Both the position numbers and the translations under genes were made by a program. The notes under the pieces are model-generated. The model was not told where the DNA came from. It saw only the letters and a program-made list of their open reading frames with translations, and did no database searches. From assembly GCA_039024435.1 (NCBI GenBank), contig JBCCQH010000008.1, positions 1 to 64,000 on the forward strand: a DNA stretch of 64,000 nt, read 5' to 3'. Below are positions 9,086 to 17,021 of the stretch, in pieces. How positions within the stretch are numbered: position 1 is the stretch's first letter; every line of letters begins with the position of its first letter. This DNA is from JBCCQH01 sp039024435. GTDB lineage: Bacteria > Bacteroidota > Bacteroidia > J057 > JADKCL01.

Positions 9086-9411
9086 GTGCGTTCCAATGAT
9101 TTACTGGTAGGAGGCGGGCAGGCGCCCCCCTGTAACTGAGTGGTCGCCCGCTAAGTGTGGAAACGACACGAAGCAAAAATAGGAATGTTCGGGGAAGATG
9201 AGAAATAAGAATGTGATGAATTGTTCTATATTTGGATCGTCTTTCGAGAAAACCAATTGCGCAGACATTGCATTCGCGCTCGCGGTAAGTCCTCTACATT
9301 TCCTACTCCCATTTTTGCCATCTAAACCCCTTTAGACGCGTAAAATCCGGGGAAGCGGAAAAAAAATGTCCGGGAAATCGAGAAAAACATTACCTTTGAC
9401 TTAACTTATAA
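9086..9411. other. divergent intergenic region between pgmB and the TAC module
   Basis: These 326 bp hold no gene. They must contain the promoters of the minus-strand phosphorolysis operon and of the plus-strand toxin-antitoxin genes. Only the plus-strand elements at 9391-9416, listed separately, stand out. Confidence 0.6.
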
Positions 9412-9416
9412 GTGAA
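9391..9416 (+). promoter_or_regulatory. candidate promoter -7 box and operator palindrome of the TAC operon
   Basis: TACCTTTG at 9391-9398 fits the Bacteroidota -7 consensus TAnnTTTG. Directly after it lies the 10-bp perfect palindrome ACTTATAAGT (9404-9413), extendable to a 16-bp imperfect palindrome at 9401-9416 that overlaps the GTG start of the toxin gene. This placement suits autorepression by the XRE antitoxin encoded two genes along. No clear -33 TTG was found. Confidence 0.45.
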
Positions 9417-9897
9417 TAAACTTGTAACAATAGAACCCTTTCTTAGTTATCCAATGGTAGCATATTACTCAATACAGCAAGAAGGGCATGACAACCATGA
9501 GACGGATAAATTTATCACAAAGTATGCTGATAATGAACAGTTTGTGGACGAATACAATGAATTGTTCACCCTGCTCGATGACTGGGGAGAAAATGGGATT
9601 CCCTATGCCCATCGGCGTAAATTTCGCCATGAAAATGAAGCAAAGTCCTTGCCTCCCTACGGCATGGGAGGCGGCTATTTAAGATTGTATTGCTACCCCA
9701 TGGTTGACAACATTCTCATTCTGGGCAATGGTGGGCACAAGGTCAACATCACCGATACCCACCAAGCGTCCCCCTTTTTGAAACCCCACTTCGATTTCTT
9801 TCGAGCCGTCGCACGCAAGTTGGACCAGGCCTGGAAGGACCGCGAAATCTACGTTAAAGACAACTTGCTGGAGGGAGATCTCGAACTCTGGCTTTAA
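9412..9897 (+). CDS. HigB/RelE-like toxin candidate of a three-gene TAC module
   Basis: A 161-residue cytoplasmic protein beginning with GTG (no better start is in frame). The C-terminal half resembles HigB/RelE-fold toxins found upstream of XRE genes in Bacteroidota: a basic YAHRRKFRHENEAKSLP stretch, then YLRLYCYPMVDNILILGNGGHK and a final helix-rich tail. It is followed after 10 bp by an HTH antitoxin gene, the HigBA order (toxin first), and then by a SecB-like gene. It is longer than classical HigB (about 90-110 residues) because of an acidic N-terminal segment of about 60 residues. A toxin role is inferred from context and motif resemblance; it could instead be a non-toxic partner of a regulator. 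Confidence 0.6.
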   Translation: MNKLVTIEPFLSYPMVAYYSIQQEGHDNHETDKFITKYADNEQFVDEYNELFTLLDDWGENGIPYAHRRKFRHENEAKSLPPYGMGGGYLRLYCYPMVDNILILGNGGHKVNITDTHQASPFLKPHFDFFRAVARKLDQAWKDREIYVKDNLLEGDLELWL

Positions 9898-9907
9898 AAA
9901 TACCGCA

Positions 9908-10411
9908 ATGACTGACAAAGAAAGCCTGGAAGCCAACAAAGCCCGGATCAAAGGGATCGTCGCCCGCACCCCGGAATCAACTGTCCGGTATATCCGAAAA
10001 ACCGTCGACCTAGCGGACCGCATCGCGATCATTCTGAAGCGAAAAGGAATGACCCAAAACGATCTTGCAAAAGCGCTGGGCAAAGCCGATTCCGAGATCA
10101 GCAAGTGGCTGGGCGGACAGCATAACTTTACGATTCGAACCCTGACTGCCATCGAGGCCGTGCTCGGCGAAAACATTTTGGTTGTACCTGAAGGCAAGCG
10201 CCAGGATAAATACTACCCTCAGGAATATCCTACCGGAAAGCTCGGCATCCTCATCTCCAATGGCGAGGCGAGCTTAAAATCCGAACTCAACCAGCTCAAC
10301 TGGGAAATCACGGCCCGCAAATCGCTCGCGACCAAAACCATCGCTGTGATCGATCAGAATGAACAAACGGCTTCGGTCGAAGAAAAGAAAACCTTTTACT
10401 GCGTAGCCTGA
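9908..10411 (+). CDS. XRE-family antitoxin (HigA-like) with long C-terminal tail
   Basis: A 167-residue DNA-binding protein. Residues about 43-95 form an HTH_3 domain (RIAIILKRKGMTQNDLAKAL, then GKADSEISKWLGGQHNFT). The start follows the toxin stop by 10 bp. About 70 residues trail the HTH domain, unlike ordinary HigA antitoxins. In known TAC systems a C-terminal extension (the chaperone addiction region) makes the antitoxin depend on its SecB-like chaperone, and the SecB-like gene here starts only 4 bp downstream. The likely operator is the palindrome at 9401-9416. HTH assignment is certain, the antitoxin and chaperone-dependence roles are inferred. Confidence 0.8.
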   Translation: MTDKESLEANKARIKGIVARTPESTVRYIRKTVDLADRIAIILKRKGMTQNDLAKALGKADSEISKWLGGQHNFTIRTLTAIEAVLGENILVVPEGKRQDKYYPQEYPTGKLGILISNGEASLKSELNQLNWEITARKSLATKTIAVIDQNEQTASVEEKKTFYCVA

Positions 10412-10415
10412 TCCC

Positions 10416-10889
10416 ATGAGCGATTTCAACCCAGAAAATATCAAGTACCTCGACGTCAATACGGTCAATTTTGCGGCCGAAAGCCCGATCCACGACGGCC
10501 GGTATTTGCAGTTTGAGGACATCCGCCGCTACAGCTTCGAAATCGGGTACCAACTGGAACTCAACGCGGCAGAAGGAATCGTACGTATCCTCCTGCAAGT
10601 TGGTATCAAGGGTCACATGAAAGGCAGCAGTCGCAAGCCCAAACTCGGCAAGCTCACCACCGAATCCTTTTTCTATCTGGAAGATTACGCAGACTGGATC
10701 GTAGAAGAGTTTGACGAAGACGGGGAACCTACCGCGAAGCTCCATGAACTCATGAATGCGATTCTCCTCGGGCTGGCGTTTTCCACGACCCGGGGCATCT
10801 TGACGATCCGCTCACTGGATACGCTGCTGGAAGGATTCATTTTGCCCGTCGTCGCACCGCAGAAGTTGCGCCAGTTCCAAATTGAGTAG
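10416..10889 (+). CDS. SecB-like chaperone of the TAC module
   Basis: A 157-residue acidic protein, the length of E. coli SecB (155). The middle is beta-rich (YSFEIGYQLELN, GIVRILLQVGIKGH, KLTTESFFYLEDY), followed by a helix-turn segment ending AFSTTRGIL and FILPVVAPQKL. This parallels the SecB fold: beta sheet, then the long helix with a conserved Arg-Gly, then an LAP-V-type segment and a short C-terminal helix. No signal peptide. It sits 4 bp after the XRE gene as third cistron, the TAC arrangement known from Mycobacterium tuberculosis Rv1955-Rv1957. The similarity was judged by eye, and a different protein of the same architecture cannot be excluded. Confidence 0.6.
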   Translation: MSDFNPENIKYLDVNTVNFAAESPIHDGRYLQFEDIRRYSFEIGYQLELNAAEGIVRILLQVGIKGHMKGSSRKPKLGKLTTESFFYLEDYADWIVEEFDEDGEPTAKLHELMNAILLGLAFSTTRGILTIRSLDTLLEGFILPVVAPQKLRQFQIE

Positions 10890-10969
10890 TTCCGGAGAGC
10901 GCAAGCAACGCGAACATTTCCCCTCCCACTTCGTTACCCCTGCATTCACTCGCTGACACAAAATCCCAC

Positions 10970-11284
10970 ATGGCACGCACCATCGATTACCACGGGACAA
11001 GCTTAGAAATCCGACACGCCGAAGACGGCAACAAAGGCTATTTCTACGTCCTGCTCAACAACAAAGTCAACTCGGAAATGACCTACAGCCGAGCGGGAGA
11101 GCAACTCATCATCATCGACCACACCGAAGTCGGCGACTTGATGCGTGGGCTTGGGACCGGTAAACAATTGGTTCTTGCGGCGGTCGATTGGGCCCGGGAA
11201 ACGGGCACCAAGATCATGCCCCTGTGTCCCTTCGCAAAGTCAGTATTCGAGAAAAACACCGACCTCCACGACGTCCTGAAATAA
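10970..11284 (+). CDS. small GNAT-family N-acetyltransferase (YjdJ-like)
   Basis: A 104-residue protein of the short GNAT subfamily (YidJ/YjdJ type, 'N-acetyltransferase domain-containing'). It shows the family pattern: a beta-hairpin (GYFYVLLNNKVNSEMTYS), LIIIDHTEV, then the acetyl-CoA loop region RGLGTGKQLVLAAVDWARE and the closing IMPLCPFAKSVFEKN. The substrate is unknown. It lies 80 bp after the TAC module and before a strong terminator, so it may be read through from the TAC operon or have its own promoter. Confidence 0.85.
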   Translation: MARTIDYHGTSLEIRHAEDGNKGYFYVLLNNKVNSEMTYSRAGEQLIIIDHTEVGDLMRGLGTGKQLVLAAVDWARETGTKIMPLCPFAKSVFEKNTDLHDVLK

Positions 11285-11304
11285 GCCGCTTACCGATTGA
11301 GCGG

Positions 11305-11364
11305 CGCAAAAAGCCCGAAAAGCGATGCATTTTTAAATGTGCATCGCCTTTCGGGCTTTTTGCG
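11305..11364. terminator. strong bidirectional intrinsic terminator
   Basis: A 16-bp perfect outer stem (CGCAAAAAGCCCGAAA at 11305-11320 paired with 11349-11364) encloses an inner CGATGCA/TGCATCG stem. The A/T-rich base of the stem supplies a U-tract in both directions. It separates the GNAT gene from the dcw cluster. Confidence 0.85.
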
Positions 11365-11600
11365 TGCTGACTTGCGAAAAATCCCATTGACTGCCATCGG
11401 TTGCTCATTTTTCCCACATTCACCCACCATTTTAGAATCTGGTGCCAAAATTGGTCAATTTAGCATATTTTAACGAGCATTGAGCGGAGAAAACTGGGAT
11501 TTAAGTGCGCGATTGCAACTCCGAGATTCAGGTCATAATTAAGCTTTAAGCGCTAAATATTTCAATTTTCGCATAAATCTTGCAAAGTTTTCCACAATTG

Positions 11601-11643
11601 GTGGCGCAAAGTGGAGCAAAGTGGGATTATTTTCCTAGATTTG
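11601..11643 (+). promoter_or_regulatory. MraZ operator (three GTGG boxes) and -7 promoter element
   Basis: GTGG occurs at 11601, 11611 and 11621, i.e. three direct repeats at exact 10-bp spacing with similar fillers (CGCAAA, AGCAAA). This matches the tandem TGGGN/GTGG-type boxes bound by MraZ upstream of its own gene in other bacteria. TAGATTTG at 11636-11643 fits the Bacteroidota -7 box TAnnTTTG, 28 bp before the mraZ start. The boxes would cover the -33 region, consistent with autorepression of the dcw cluster by MraZ. Confidence 0.7.
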
Positions 11644-11671
11644 AAATATCATTACTGATCACGACGAGTCA

Positions 11672-12136
11672 ATGCGACCCATCTTCGGGGAATATGAATG
11701 CAAAATTGATTCGAAGGGGAGGTTTGTCCTCCCTTCCGGATTGCGCAAACAATTGCCTGGAGACCAACAGAAAGAGTTCGTGATCAACCGTGGTCTCGAC
11801 GAGTGTTTGGTCCTGTACCCGATACAAATTTGGGAGCGCGAGTTGAAGCGGATTCACTCCCGCAATCAGTATGTAGCGAAGAACCGCGCATTTGCCCGGA
11901 AATTCATGAATGGCGCCACCCCAGTAGACATCGATTCGGCGGGAAGGGTACTGGTGCCAAAGCGGCTGACCGGGCACGCGAAGTTGACCAAGGAATTGGT
12001 GCTGGTCGCCTCCTTTGACCGGATCGAAATCTGGGACAAGCAGGTATACGACGAGTGGCAGACCGATGAGCAGTGGGACATGGAAACCCTTTCTGAAGAA
12101 GTAATGGGCGACCTCCCCGACGACAATGAATCCTGA
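11672..12136 (+). CDS. mraZ: transcriptional regulator MraZ
   Basis: A 154-residue DNA-binding protein with two AbrB-like MraZ repeats marked by DSKGRFVLPSGLR (about residues 13-25) and DSAGRVLVPKRLT (about 89-101). MraZ forms a ring-shaped oligomer that represses its own dcw operon. It is the first gene of the cluster, and its 3' end overlaps rsmH by 11 bp. The upstream GTGG boxes support autoregulation. Length is normal for the family. Confidence 0.97.
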   Translation: MRPIFGEYECKIDSKGRFVLPSGLRKQLPGDQQKEFVINRGLDECLVLYPIQIWERELKRIHSRNQYVAKNRAFARKFMNGATPVDIDSAGRVLVPKRLTGHAKLTKELVLVASFDRIEIWDKQVYDEWQTDEQWDMETLSEEVMGDLPDDNES

Positions 12137-13052
12137 TTATCACCGGCCCGCACTCTTCACCGAAAGCATCGATCTGCTGGCGATACGTGAAGGTGGAACC
12201 TACGTGGATGCAACTTTTGGCGGGGGAGGACACAGTGCGGGGATTTTGCAAAAACTGGGCAGAGAAGGGCGACTCATCGCATTTGACAAAGATACCGACG
12301 CGCACACCAATCGACTGGAAGATGCGCGGCTACAATTGATAAAGACAGACTTCAAGTTCATTGAAAATGTATTGAGGGAAGCGGGCATTGAAGAGGTAGA
12401 TGGCATTCTCGCCGACTTGGGCATTTCTTCTCACCAAGTTGATGTCGCAGAGCGCGGGTTCTCGTTTCGTTTTGTTGCGGAACTGGATATGCGGATGGAT
12501 CGGGAAAATGATCTGACCGCCGCACAGGTACTCGCCGAGTACACGCAATCTGAATTGCAAAGGATCTTCCGCGACTACGGCGAAATACGACAGGCAAACC
12601 GAATCGCCACCGCCATCACCAGCGCCCGCCGCACCGCCCCGGTGGACACGACCGACACGCTGCGTTCGGTCATTGCCACTACGGTCAAAGCCTCGAACCT
12701 GAATAAGATTCTGACCTTGCTCTATCAAGCGCTCCGAATCGAAGTCAACGGGGAACTGACCGCCCTTCCCAAACTGCTGGAAGGAGGACTGCGGATGCTC
12801 AAACCCGGAGGACGCATGGCCATCATCTCTTACCACTCTCTGGAAGACCGGATGGTCAAACGCTTCTTCCGCTACGGCAATCTGGCCGGAGAGGACCAAA
12901 GAGATTTCTACGGAAACTCACTCAATCCCCTCACTCGGATCACCCGCCGCGCCGTGCAACCCTCAGACCTAGAAGTAGAACAGAATCCTCGGGCGCGCAG
13001 CGCTCGATTGCGGGTTGCCGAGCGCAAAGCTCCGCCACCCGAGACGAAATAG
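12126..13052 (+). CDS. rsmH: 16S rRNA (cytosine(1402)-N4)-methyltransferase
   Basis: A 308-residue SAM-dependent methyltransferase (MraW/RsmH) that modifies C1402 of 16S rRNA. The SAM site is seen in YVDATFGGGGHSAGIL, FDKDTDA and ILADLGISSHQVD; the C-terminal region shows MLKPGGRMAIISYHSLEDRMVK. It overlaps mraZ by 11 bp, which implies translational coupling, as is usual for the dcw cluster. Length is normal. Confidence 0.97.
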   Translation: MNPDYHRPALFTESIDLLAIREGGTYVDATFGGGGHSAGILQKLGREGRLIAFDKDTDAHTNRLEDARLQLIKTDFKFIENVLREAGIEEVDGILADLGISSHQVDVAERGFSFRFVAELDMRMDRENDLTAAQVLAEYTQSELQRIFRDYGEIRQANRIATAITSARRTAPVDTTDTLRSVIATTVKASNLNKILTLLYQALRIEVNGELTALPKLLEGGLRMLKPGGRMAIISYHSLEDRMVKRFFRYGNLAGEDQRDFYGNSLNPLTRITRRAVQPSDLEVEQNPRARSARLRVAERKAPPPETK

Positions 13053-13105
13053 AGATCAAAGAAACGCCCCCGGGCATATCCGACACGGGCTGACTGCTAA
13101 ACAAG

Positions 13106-13471
13106 ATGGAGTTCAAAAACGAAGTAGAACAACCCGATTCCCATTCGGAAGCAAAGGCAAATCCCGCCAAAGCATCCGCTGGGAAGCGCAATGGCCTGGT
13201 GGTCCAGGACGTGGGGCGTTACATCCGCTACACGCTCTTTTTGGTCGGCATCGGTCTGTTATACATTTGGAATTCCCACGTCGCCGAATCTCAGGTCCGC
13301 AAGGAGAACCATTTAAAAAGCGAGATCGCCGACGCCAAAGCAGAATACAAAACCGTTCACGCCCGCCTGGATGCCGGAACCCGGCAGTCGACCATTTTTG
13401 AAAAGGTGGATTCCCTCGGACTGAAAGCCACCAGCCGCAACATCTACAAACTATCGCGAAAAGCACCATGA
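13106..13471 (+). CDS. ftsL: FtsL-like cell division protein
   Basis: A 121-residue bitopic membrane protein: a hydrophilic N-terminus, one transmembrane helix at about 40-58 (YTLFLVGIGLLYIWN) and a periplasmic coiled coil (about 62-95, ESQVRKENHLKSEIADAKAE). Sequence conservation in FtsL is low, so the call rests on topology and on position between rsmH and ftsI, where FtsL is found in Bacteroidota. It would join FtsQ/FtsB in the divisome. The 3' end overlaps ftsI by 4 bp. Confidence 0.82.
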   Translation: MEFKNEVEQPDSHSEAKANPAKASAGKRNGLVVQDVGRYIRYTLFLVGIGLLYIWNSHVAESQVRKENHLKSEIADAKAEYKTVHARLDAGTRQSTIFEKVDSLGLKATSRNIYKLSRKAP

Positions 13472-15552
13472 GCAAGGTTTCCGACAAAATATTGAAGCGC
13501 GTCTACCTCCTCTTCGGAGCAGTGGCGCTGTTTTCAGTTGTCATCCTGTTCCGGGTGGTGCAGATCCAGTACGTCCAAAAGGACAAGTGGGTGTCCCTGA
13601 TTGAAAAAGACCGGGTCTACGAGAAGCGGGTCCGCGCCGCGCGGGGCAATATCCTCTCCGACGAGGGCAAGGTTCTGGCCACAAGTCAGCCTTTTTTCCG
13701 GCTTCCAATTGACCCCACCGGCATCGATACGACGGCGGAAGAGTTTCCGGCGCAACTCGATTCCTTGTCCCACTTGCTGGCCGCACGTTTTGGATCGGTC
13801 ACCCACGATGCCCAGGCCTTCCACGACAAGATTATGGAACGGATTCGCGCGCGGGACCGCCACCATTTCCTCGTTCGGGACAAAGTCGACTACGAAGATT
13901 ACAAGATCATCCGCGAATGGCCCCTCTTGCGCAACAGCAAGTACCAAGGCGGACTCATCCTTCACAAGCAAAGCTTGACCCGGTTCTACCCCTACGATAG
14001 CCTCGCGCGCATCACCCTCGGGGTCATGATGCACGACACCATTCCGCTCAAAGGCATCGAATTTGCTCTGCACGATCAACTGAAAGGGGTAGAAGGCGTC
14101 TCTCTCGTCCAGCGGATCGCCGGCGGTGATGAAATGCCACTCGAAATCTTCCAGGAAGACGTAGACGGTGCCGACGTCGAAACCACGCTCAACGTCCGCA
14201 TGCAGGACATCGTCGAGAAAGAGTTGCGCCAAGCCGTGCTCCACCACCAGGCCAAGTACGGTGTCGCAATCCTGATGGAAACCCACACCGGCGAAATCAA
14301 GGCCATCGCGAATTACCCCGAAGTCCAAAACCACGCGGTCGCTACCCGGATTGAACCCGGCTCGACCTTCAAACTGGCAGCATTCCTGGCCGCATTAGAA
14401 GATCGGCAAATCGACCTCGACGATACCCTCGACACCGGCAATGGCACCCAAGAGTTCTTCGGTGAGGTCATGCGGGATCACGTCGCATTGGGCCGGATCA
14501 GCTACCGTGAAGGCTTCGAAAAGTCTTCTAACGTCCTGACCTCTAACATGGTGACGAAAATCTATCAGAACAATCTCGAACGCTGGTTCAGCCACCTAGA
14601 GAAGTTTGGTTTGATGCACAAGGTCATGCCGAGCGAGCACATCGTGGGGGAACAAGCGCCGATCCTGATTCAACCGGATGATCCCGACTGGGTTGCCACC
14701 ACGCTGCCCTGGATGTCGATCGGCTACAACAGTCAGTTGACCCCCTTGCAGATTTTGACCTTTTACAATGCCGTCGCCAATCAAGGCAAGCTCATCGAGC
14801 CGACCCTGGTGCGCCGCGTGCGCAAAGGCTCCCGAACGATCAAAGAGTACAAACCTCAGGTGCTCAACGCCAAGATCGCCAGCGACCAAAGCCTGGCCCT
14901 GGCCCAGGAACTCCTCGAAGGCGTCGTCGAGCGCGGAACCGCCCGTCGCCTGCGTATTCCGGAATGCAAGCTCGCCGGCAAAACCGGTACGGCCAAAAAG
15001 ATCAATCCCGAAACTGGCCGCTACGAAAAGGTCTACCAGGCTTCCTTCTGCGGGTACTTTCCGGCCGATGCACCGCGCTACACCTGCTACGTGATGATCG
15101 ACGAACCCAGCGCCGGCGAATACTACGGAGCCACGGTTGCCGGTCCGGTCTTCCGGGAGATTGCCCGCCAGGTCTACATCGCTGATCTCGCCATGGTCCC
15201 CCGCTTCCACGCTGATTCCGACGCCAAGGCCGAAAAGCCGGTCACCGATCTCGTCAATCAAAAGAATGCCAAAGAGGTCTACGCGGATCTCGAAATCAAG
15301 GCCCCGCAGCAAGCGGAAGCCACCTACGTCCGAACCCGCGAGGAAGCGGGCAAAATCAAATTTTCTCGCCTGGAATTGCCCTCGGGCAAGGTTCCCAACG
15401 TTCGCGGCATGACCGCGCGCGACGCGGTGGCCCTGCTCGAAGGACTGGGCCTGCGGGTCGCCCTCGACGGCCACGGCAAAGTGCGTTCGCAGTCGATTGC
15501 CGCCGGGGCGGCTCTGGCACCAAGCACCACCATTACTCTGACGCTGAACTGA
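13468..15552 (+). CDS. ftsI: penicillin-binding protein (FtsI/PBP3 type) with C-terminal PASTA domain
   Basis: A 694-residue septal peptidoglycan transpeptidase. An N-terminal transmembrane helix (about 11-29) is followed by the dimerisation domain with RGNILSDEG, then the transpeptidase domain with SxxK in EPGSTFK (about residue 300), SxN in EKSSNVL and KTGTAKK near 510. Residues about 635-694 form one PASTA domain (KVPNVRGMTARDAV...), as in SpoVD-like and Bacteroidota PBPs. It acts in the periplasm with FtsW, encoded downstream. It overlaps ftsL by 4 bp and is 5 bp before murE. Confidence 0.96.
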   Translation: MSKVSDKILKRVYLLFGAVALFSVVILFRVVQIQYVQKDKWVSLIEKDRVYEKRVRAARGNILSDEGKVLATSQPFFRLPIDPTGIDTTAEEFPAQLDSLSHLLAARFGSVTHDAQAFHDKIMERIRARDRHHFLVRDKVDYEDYKIIREWPLLRNSKYQGGLILHKQSLTRFYPYDSLARITLGVMMHDTIPLKGIEFALHDQLKGVEGVSLVQRIAGGDEMPLEIFQEDVDGADVETTLNVRMQDIVEKELRQAVLHHQAKYGVAILMETHTGEIKAIANYPEVQNHAVATRIEPGSTFKLAAFLAALEDRQIDLDDTLDTGNGTQEFFGEVMRDHVALGRISYREGFEKSSNVLTSNMVTKIYQNNLERWFSHLEKFGLMHKVMPSEHIVGEQAPILIQPDDPDWVATTLPWMSIGYNSQLTPLQILTFYNAVANQGKLIEPTLVRRVRKGSRTIKEYKPQVLNAKIASDQSLALAQELLEGVVERGTARRLRIPECKLAGKTGTAKKINPETGRYEKVYQASFCGYFPADAPRYTCYVMIDEPSAGEYYGATVAGPVFREIARQVYIADLAMVPRFHADSDAKAEKPVTDLVNQKNAKEVYADLEIKAPQQAEATYVRTREEAGKIKFSRLELPSGKVPNVRGMTARDAVALLEGLGLRVALDGHGKVRSQSIAAGAALAPSTTITLTLN

Positions 15553-15557
15553 AAACA

Positions 15558-17021
15558 TTGAAAACGCTCTCCGACATAGTATACCGCACTTCACTGCAAG
15601 AAATCCGGGGAAATCTCGGGCAAGAAGTCGGTGACTTCCACTTCGACTCCCGCGCAGTTGGGCCCGGTGACTTGTTTGTCGCCCGCAAAGGCGCCACTGT
15701 CGACGGCCACGACTACATCGCCGCTGCGGTCGCCGCCGGAGCGATTGCGGTGGTGTGCGAAACCATTCCGGAAGAAGCTGCCGAAGGCGTCACCTGGATC
15801 CGGGTCAAAGATTCAGTACAGGCCCTGGCCATTGTCGCGGCCAACTTCTACGACAATCCCGCCGACCGCTTGGACATCGTGGGGGTAACGGGAACCAATG
15901 GAAAAACCACCGTGACCAGCCTGCTGCACCGCCTCTTCACCAATCTCGGTCATCCTTCCGGACTGATCGGGACGGTCGCGGTGAAAATCGGCGAGGATGA
16001 GGTGGAAGCCAAAATGACCACCCCTGATCCCAAGCAACTGCACGGCATGTTTCGCCGGATGGTCGATGCCGGCTGCACCAATTGCTTCATCGAAGTGAGT
16101 AGCCACGCGCTGGTCCAAGGACGGGTCGCGGGCATTCGCTTTGCCGCCGCAGTATTTACCAATATTACCCACGACCACCTCGACTACCACGGCACCTTTG
16201 CCGAGTACATCGAAGCCAAAAAGTTGCTCTTCGACGGGCTGCACCACAGTGCATTTGCCCTGACCAATGCCGACGACAAAAACGGCCAGGTCATGCTGCA
16301 AAACACCAAAGCGGAGAAGTATACCTACGGGATCAAGCGCATCGGGGATTACAAAGGCCGCATCGTCGAGAACACCTTCGAAGGTATGCTCCTCAATCTG
16401 AACGGACAGGAATTGTGGTGCCGCCTGATCGGGCACTTCAATGCCTACAATCTCCTTGCGGTCTACGGGGTCGCGATCGAAATGGGCCTGGATGAAGAAG
16501 GCGTTTTGCTAGAACTCAGCAGCATTGAAGGCGTCGATGGACGCTTCCAGGCCATCTACTCGGACAAAGAACGCATCACCGCAATCGTCGATTACGCCCA
16601 TACCCCGGATGCGCTCAAAAACGTGCTCCAAACGATCCGCGACATCAGCCAGGGCAGTCGGGTGATCACCGTCGTGGGCTGTGGTGGCAACCGCGACAAA
16701 GCAAAACGGCCTCAAATGGCCGAAATCGCCACCAAAATGAGCGATCACGTGATCCTCACCAGCGACAATCCCCGCGACGAAGATCCACGGACCATCATCG
16801 ACGAGATGCTGGCCGGAGTCCCCGTCCACGCCCAGCGCCGCGTCTTTGTGAAGGAAGACCGCGCCGAGGCCATCGAAAAGGCCTGCGAAATGGCCACTCC
16901 CGACGATATCATCCTCGTGGCCGGCAAGGGCCACGAAACCTACCAGGAAATCAAAGGGGAACGCCCCCATTTTGATGACCGGGAAGTCTTGAAAGCAAAG
17001 TTTACCAAGCTCAATAAGTAA
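15558..17021 (+). CDS. murE: UDP-MurNAc-L-Ala-D-Glu:meso-diaminopimelate ligase
   Basis: A 487-residue cytoplasmic Mur ligase that adds the third stem amino acid. The ATP loop is GVTGTNGKTTVTSLL. The motif DNPRDEDP near 400 is the one associated with meso-diaminopimelate rather than lysine. The start appears to be TTG at 15558: the resulting N-terminus MKTLSDIVYRTSLQEIRG looks like normal MurE starts, and no ATG is close. The stop codon shares one base with the mraY start. Confidence 0.96.
   Translation: MKTLSDIVYRTSLQEIRGNLGQEVGDFHFDSRAVGPGDLFVARKGATVDGHDYIAAAVAAGAIAVVCETIPEEAAEGVTWIRVKDSVQALAIVAANFYDNPADRLDIVGVTGTNGKTTVTSLLHRLFTNLGHPSGLIGTVAVKIGEDEVEAKMTTPDPKQLHGMFRRMVDAGCTNCFIEVSSHALVQGRVAGIRFAAAVFTNITHDHLDYHGTFAEYIEAKKLLFDGLHHSAFALTNADDKNGQVMLQNTKAEKYTYGIKRIGDYKGRIVENTFEGMLLNLNGQELWCRLIGHFNAYNLLAVYGVAIEMGLDEEGVLLELSSIEGVDGRFQAIYSDKERITAIVDYAHTPDALKNVLQTIRDISQGSRVITVVGCGGNRDKAKRPQMAEIATKMSDHVILTSDNPRDEDPRTIIDEMLAGVPVHAQRRVFVKEDRAEAIEKACEMATPDDIILVAGKGHETYQEIKGERPHFDDREVLKAKFTKLNK

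Larger units (their letters stand above)
11285..11671. other. intergenic region upstream of the dcw cluster
   Basis: These 387 bp contain no gene. They hold the terminator at 11305-11364 and the mraZ control region at 11601-11643, both listed separately; the stretch in between is AT-rich and shows nothing else recognisable. Confidence 0.7.
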
